DNA from: Nematostella vectensis
Taxonomy: Eukaryota; Cnidaria; Anthozoa; Actiniaria; Edwardsiidae
DNA length: 60,000 nucleotides
Direction of reading: 5' to 3'
Assembly (NCBI RefSeq): GCF_932526225.1
Contig: NC_064043.1
Location: forward strand, 13,206,085 to 13,266,084
The notes under the pieces were generated by a model that saw nothing but the letters and a program-made list of their open reading frames with translations, had not been told where the DNA came from and ran no database searches. This document shows, piece after piece, positions 23,801 through 29,800 of this stretch. The translations under genes were made by a program, and so were the position numbers. Each line of letters starts with the position of its first letter. Position 1 is the first letter of the stretch.

Positions 23801-26800
23801 AATCAAAGTGATACAGAAGTAAAGGGGTAGGTTAGAGGCTTTTGGGGAGGTGGGGAAGATAATTGGGTCAGGTATTGGGGAGGGGGAGAGGACGACTAAG
23901 TCAGGGAAAGGATTATATAACCAACCAAAACGGAATGCGTATAATATATCACAAAATGGACGATACGGGACTTTAAAGATAGACGTGCCGAAGCTTATGG
24001 GTCATTTTAGACTGATAGCCCATAAGGACGGTCACAAGGTTTATGACAAGAGAGTCGACTTCGATACGATAAATATACTCACAAAGCGTTTCAATGGAAG
24101 TAAAAAATACAGCGACCTCTCTAGAATTGCATTCAACGAGCTGAATGAACTAGGTGAGCTCCCAATACATAGAACCTCAAAGAAGTATTCAAAAATTGGT
24201 TCAGGTGTGGTGTACTACAACGACCCCAAGGACCTTCTATCTAGGTTGGAATTACTGGGTGGTTCGATTCAAGCGGGTAACGACTCAGTCAAGGGTGATT
24301 TCTCCGAAGTCGCTCATGTGCTAAGGAGATTGGGTGTTATCTCGAACGACCAACTTGGAGAGCTTTTGTCTAACCATCTTGTATAGATGGAAAATATTGT
24401 AAAGAGAGCTGTGTACATCTCATCCCGTGATCGCGAGGCGTCAGCCGACCTGATGATTTCATTATCAAAATGAACCTGTCATTACGGCTTTCTAACGACG
24501 CCAGACACGAGATCGCCGTCGACAAGATATCGATGACCTACAGCTGGCATAACGTCAACCCTGAATATGAGAACGATAGTGTCAAGTACTCACCTGATGG
24601 TGGGGCGACTTGGACAACTTTCGCCTTTCCAAGTGGGATGTACTCATACCATGATCTTAACGATCTTTTACATCAAGACATGAAATCGGACGGTCATGTA
24701 GGGGTTGCTTATGTTAAAGACAACTTCTATATCGACATCGTATTCGTCCTCACTACCTATAAAGTCGTCGTCATAGTCGGCGATAACTATGAACTGGACA
24801 TAAGGGGGACAAGATTCGGCGAACTTATAGGATTCGACCCAAAAGTCATCTCGAAGACTAAGTATGGATCTAAACTACCCAACATCACGAACAGCATAGA
24901 CACGCTCCACATCAACACTGATCTAATAACCGACAGCATTGTAGGAGGTCGCGCTAGTAACACGCTATTTGTCATACCGACAGACAACTTGAGTCGGAGC
25001 TACCCGTTGTCAGTCCAACCAACCAGAGCGCTATTTAACAACGTGGCTGCTAATTTGATTAGCAGTTTGAGATTCTACGTCATGGATTCTATTGGTCGTC
25101 CTATCAATCTCAACGGTATCGAATGGCACATGACTCTAATCCTGAGGTCGATATATTAGTCTAACCTAATTGTATATGAGTTCTCAACATGAGTATAAGA
25201 GGAGGTACGACTCTGATGTGGGTAGATACGTGTTGAAGCACATCTACGGCGGGGGCGTCTTTGACTCGATAACTAATCTCGGCCGTAAGGTATTTGGAAA
25301 GACAGCAAAGAAGGCTGTAAAGGATGTGACGAGTAAAGCGGTCTAAACCGCTATAAGCAAAACTGGTGATTACGCTGGCAATAGAGCAGGGGATCAGATC
25401 GTCAAGGTCTTACAGAAGAACAAAAAGGTGCCCAACCCACTGTTAGCCCAACACCAACCAAAGATGCTCTGTTAACAGACTCTGAAATCAACGAACGTGT
25501 CCAGCGTATATTAAACGAATCTGGAAGGGTGCGAAGGTTGAGAGTGTGAGGTATTATCTAACCATATTATATAAATGTATAGAAATCCGAAGTACGTACA
25601 GCGCTATGAAGACGTTTCGTTCGATCTAGAGACTCCACTAGTCTCAAACGCCGCGAACAACGCGCACCAAACTTCACAGGGTATCGTATTGTGGCCGATA
25701 ACAGTGGAGAAATCGCGCCTCTCGATTGGTACAACGCCCGTTTTGAGGTTAATTTCAAAGTCCAATTGCTAGCGGATGGTGGAAACACCGATGTCGACGA
25801 TCATAATGGTATTGTAAATGGTAGTCACTCACTAATCAAAGAGATATCAGTCCAGATCAATGGCATTCCAGTCTACGACAACACACAGGCGGATCACACT
25901 GTTAATATAAGAACCTACTTGAGCACGACACTTCATATGCTCAAACGACTGGAACAAATGAATTTTACTACCTAGACACTACTAGGTCTGCTGAGGAGAT
26001 AGCCGGTCAAGCGGGTTTTAATAGGGGCTTTGCTGCTCGAAAGGCTTTGCTTGGGACATCGACAACTGTCAACACTGAAATACCTCTCAATAGATACTCT
26101 TTCTTCGAAGCGTTCGAAGACAAACTTATGCCTAACACAAAGATTGAGATACAGATCACTCAAAATAGTGACGCGACTCTCATATGGCAAGCTGGGGCGA
26201 ATTGCCGAGTCGTTATAACGAAATTCAAACTGTGGGTGCCACGGATCATCTTCAACTCAGGGGGTGAGAGCATGTATATGAGTAAATATTTAGCTCCCCA
26301 TAAGTGGACTTACCTAAGGGAGATGGTCGAGCGGTCAAACTCAAGAAGAGCCCAAACAGGGAGCTTTAGGATAACCAGTGGAATCAATCGTCCTAGACAC
26401 GTTTTCGTGTGGATATCCAATGACGCCAATGAGGATTCTCAAACGGTAAATCCATTCCTATATAACACATTTTCGGAGGCTAACAATAAGACGCTAACGA
26501 GTTGTCATCTAGAGGTGGGACTGGTAACCAGTATCCAGAGAGTGAGTACCAGGTTAGTTCTGAGATGTCTAGAGTGTTCTGAGACGTCTTAGGATACGTC
26601 AATTCCATTAATGACTACAAAGGAGGAACCCTACTGACCAGAAGCAATTTCGGCAGCGTTTTTCCATTCATCTACTTCGACTTGAGGAACCAGAAGGCTG
26701 ATATTAAAGATGGTACCACCAAGTTGACCTTTAAATACAGGCTATCAGCTGGGACTAAAAGAGACTACAGCGTGTATGCCCTTGTCTTGTACGAACAGGA

Positions 26801-29800
26801 TATCGAGCTAACATAGTCTAATGGGAAGCTGTTATTGAGATCATAAAACGGTTTTTGTACAACGTATAGATGTCGTATGTCAAATACAGTGTAAGATTCA
26901 CTCCAGGTCAAAAGGAGAAGTTGCTCAAGTCATATCAGAAGAAAGCACCAATAACTCTTCGACTTAAGTATAGCCATTTGTCAGGCTCAGATACTGTGCT
27001 GTTGACAAAAAGCCAGATTAATCGAGTTGAGAAGTCGAAACGGAATGGGACAGGAACTGACATAAAAATCAGTCAGACTCAGATTAGAAAGCAGGAAGGT
27101 GGATTCTTGGGCGCTCTATTACCAGCTATTGCCCGCCTTGGGTCAGCAGCACTACCATACCTATCTAAGGCCGTCGCGCCATTGGCCACGGGTGCTCTTA
27201 GTGGACTAGCTAGTTGGGGTTTCCATAAGGCCTTATCAAAGACTGGCTCTGGGCTATTCAGTGTCCCGCAAGACAAAGTTGACAAACTCATGAAGTATAA
27301 GGGCTACCTAACGCCAAAACAAAAGGTAGCAAATCGTTCAAGCCCTCCAAACTGGGTCTGGTACCCCACAGTTTAAACTAACTAGAAAGCAACAGGAAGG
27401 GGGGTTCCTCGGGGCGTTGCTCGCTTCGATTGGGGTGCCCCTGCTTATGTCAGCTCTATCGGGTAAGGGTCTCCAAGTAGACAACCGGCCTCAGAGCTAC
27501 CTTCGAACGTACAGAATCCCCCCACCACCTAAGCCTAAGGGCGGCCGCCTAAGCCTAAGACCACCTCCATTTTACGGTCAGTGGTATGACCCAACGATTG
27601 GATACGGAGCTAAACTAAAGAGAAGGCAAAAAAAAAAGAAGCAAAAGGCAAGAGGGCTCCTGTTAGGCGAAAACAGCCCGTTCAACGGTATCCCCCTACT
27701 CGGAGCGCTGCTATAAGGTTTGTTAACAAACCACTTTCAAACATCGACCTTCTCGGTCATCGGTCTCCATGTCGGACGCTATTCATAATGACTCGATCAG
27801 TTTAAATGACCAAGGGGGGAACCATAGGTTCCTTATATCATACTTTAGTACACTCCCAGACTCTGAACGGTACGAGAAAACTAAAAACGGACGTACGATT
27901 CTAAAGTGAACTTGTTCATCATGTGGCATAACTAAGAGCAAATTCGTCAGCGCAAAGGAAGGAGGTAAACTAGATATCCATAAAATGATCGGCTACCTGC
28001 CTAAGCCCAAGGGTGGGTTTACACCTGGGAGCTATAAATATATGGGGCCATACAACCCGCTTGAGAAACAACTCGCTTTGGTGAAGTGAAAGGGGTACAG
28101 TGACGAATTTAACAGTTGGATACCACTGGATACCAGGGATTTAAACGCACTATGCTTGGCGACCACCTCGTCTTTACAGACAGCTTCCAGTTTATGAGCT
28201 CCAGCTTGGAGAAACTAGTAGGCAACCTATCTAGGGAGTCACTGAAATACACCTCTCAGAGGTTCGAGTGTGAGAGACTCAACCTTATGGCTAGAAAGGG
28301 AGTATACCCATACGACTATATGGACAGCCTCGAAAGGTTCGATGAGAAGCTACCAGCGAGAGAAGACTTCTATAGCACCTTGTACGACCAACACATCTCA
28401 GAGGATGAGTACAAACACGCTATAGCTGTGTGGGAGGAGTTTAAGCTCAAGACCATGAGGGACTACCACGACCTATATTTCGAGTCCGACACGCTGTTGC
28501 TGGCCGACGTATTTGAGAGCTTTATGAGGACATGCCTAGAGTACTATAAGCTGGACCCATGCCACTACTTCACATCCCGAGGTTTATCATGGGATGCGAT
28601 GCTAAAAATGACAGATATCAAACTCGAGCTTATGACAGACATCGACATGTTCCAATTCATCGAGAAGGGCATGCGAGGTGGCATCTCATATATAGCCAAC
28701 AGGTACGGCGAGGCCAACAATGAGTACATGGAATCATACGACGAGACGGCGCCCTCAAAGTATGTCATGTACTTAGACGCAAACAATCTATACGGTTGGG
28801 CCATGAGCCAATACCTACCAACTGGTGGATTTAAGTGGATGACAGAAAAGAAGATGAACGAAACAAACCTCGCTAAATACGGTGACGACAGTAAAAAGGG
28901 ACTGATACTAGAAGTTGACCTAGAGTACCCTAAACACCTGTAAGACCTACATAACGACTACCCTCTAGCCGCAGAGAGGGTTAACGTATCAAAAGACATG
29001 CTTTCGGAGTACTGCAACACGATATCCGCCAAGTATGGTATACCAACAGGTCTGGTCCCTAAACTCATCCGCACCATAAAGAGCAAAGAGAAGTACGTGC
29101 TACATTCTAGAAACCTAGAACTATACACAGACCTAGGCCTGAAGGTGACTAAAGTCCACAGAGTACTAGAGTTTAACCAATCACCATGACTCAGGCAGTA
29201 TATAGACTTCAACACCGAAAAGCGGAAGAACGCCAAAAACTCATTCGAAAAGGACTTCTTCAAGCTAATGAATAATAGCATATTTGGCAAGACTATGGAG
29301 AACCTACAAAAAAGAGTAGACGTCCGACTAGTCACCGACGAGAAGAGGCTACTCAAACTGGTAAGCAAGCCATCCTATGTGAGCAGTAAGATATTCAATA
29401 AGGATTTAGTAGCAGTACACAAAATCAGAGACGCTCACCCTAAACAGACCCGCATACATCGGCATGTGCATGCTAGACCTCAGCAAGGTATTGATGTACG
29501 ACTCCCACTACAACTACATCAAGGAGATCTACGGAGACAAGGCACGGCTACTATTTACTGACACAGACAGTCTGACATACGAGATAGAAACAGAAGATGG
29601 AGCTCCCATCTGCGAATTCGTTGGATTACGATCGAAGATGTACAGCTACGTAAAAGGCGACCACGCAGGAGGAAAGACAGCAAAGGGAATCAAAAAGAAC
29701 GTCATCAAGAGTAACATAAAACATAAAAGGTACATATTAAAAGACGGAATCAAAAGCTTAGCCTACGGGCACCACAAAACCCCTAAAACACCTCAAGACG

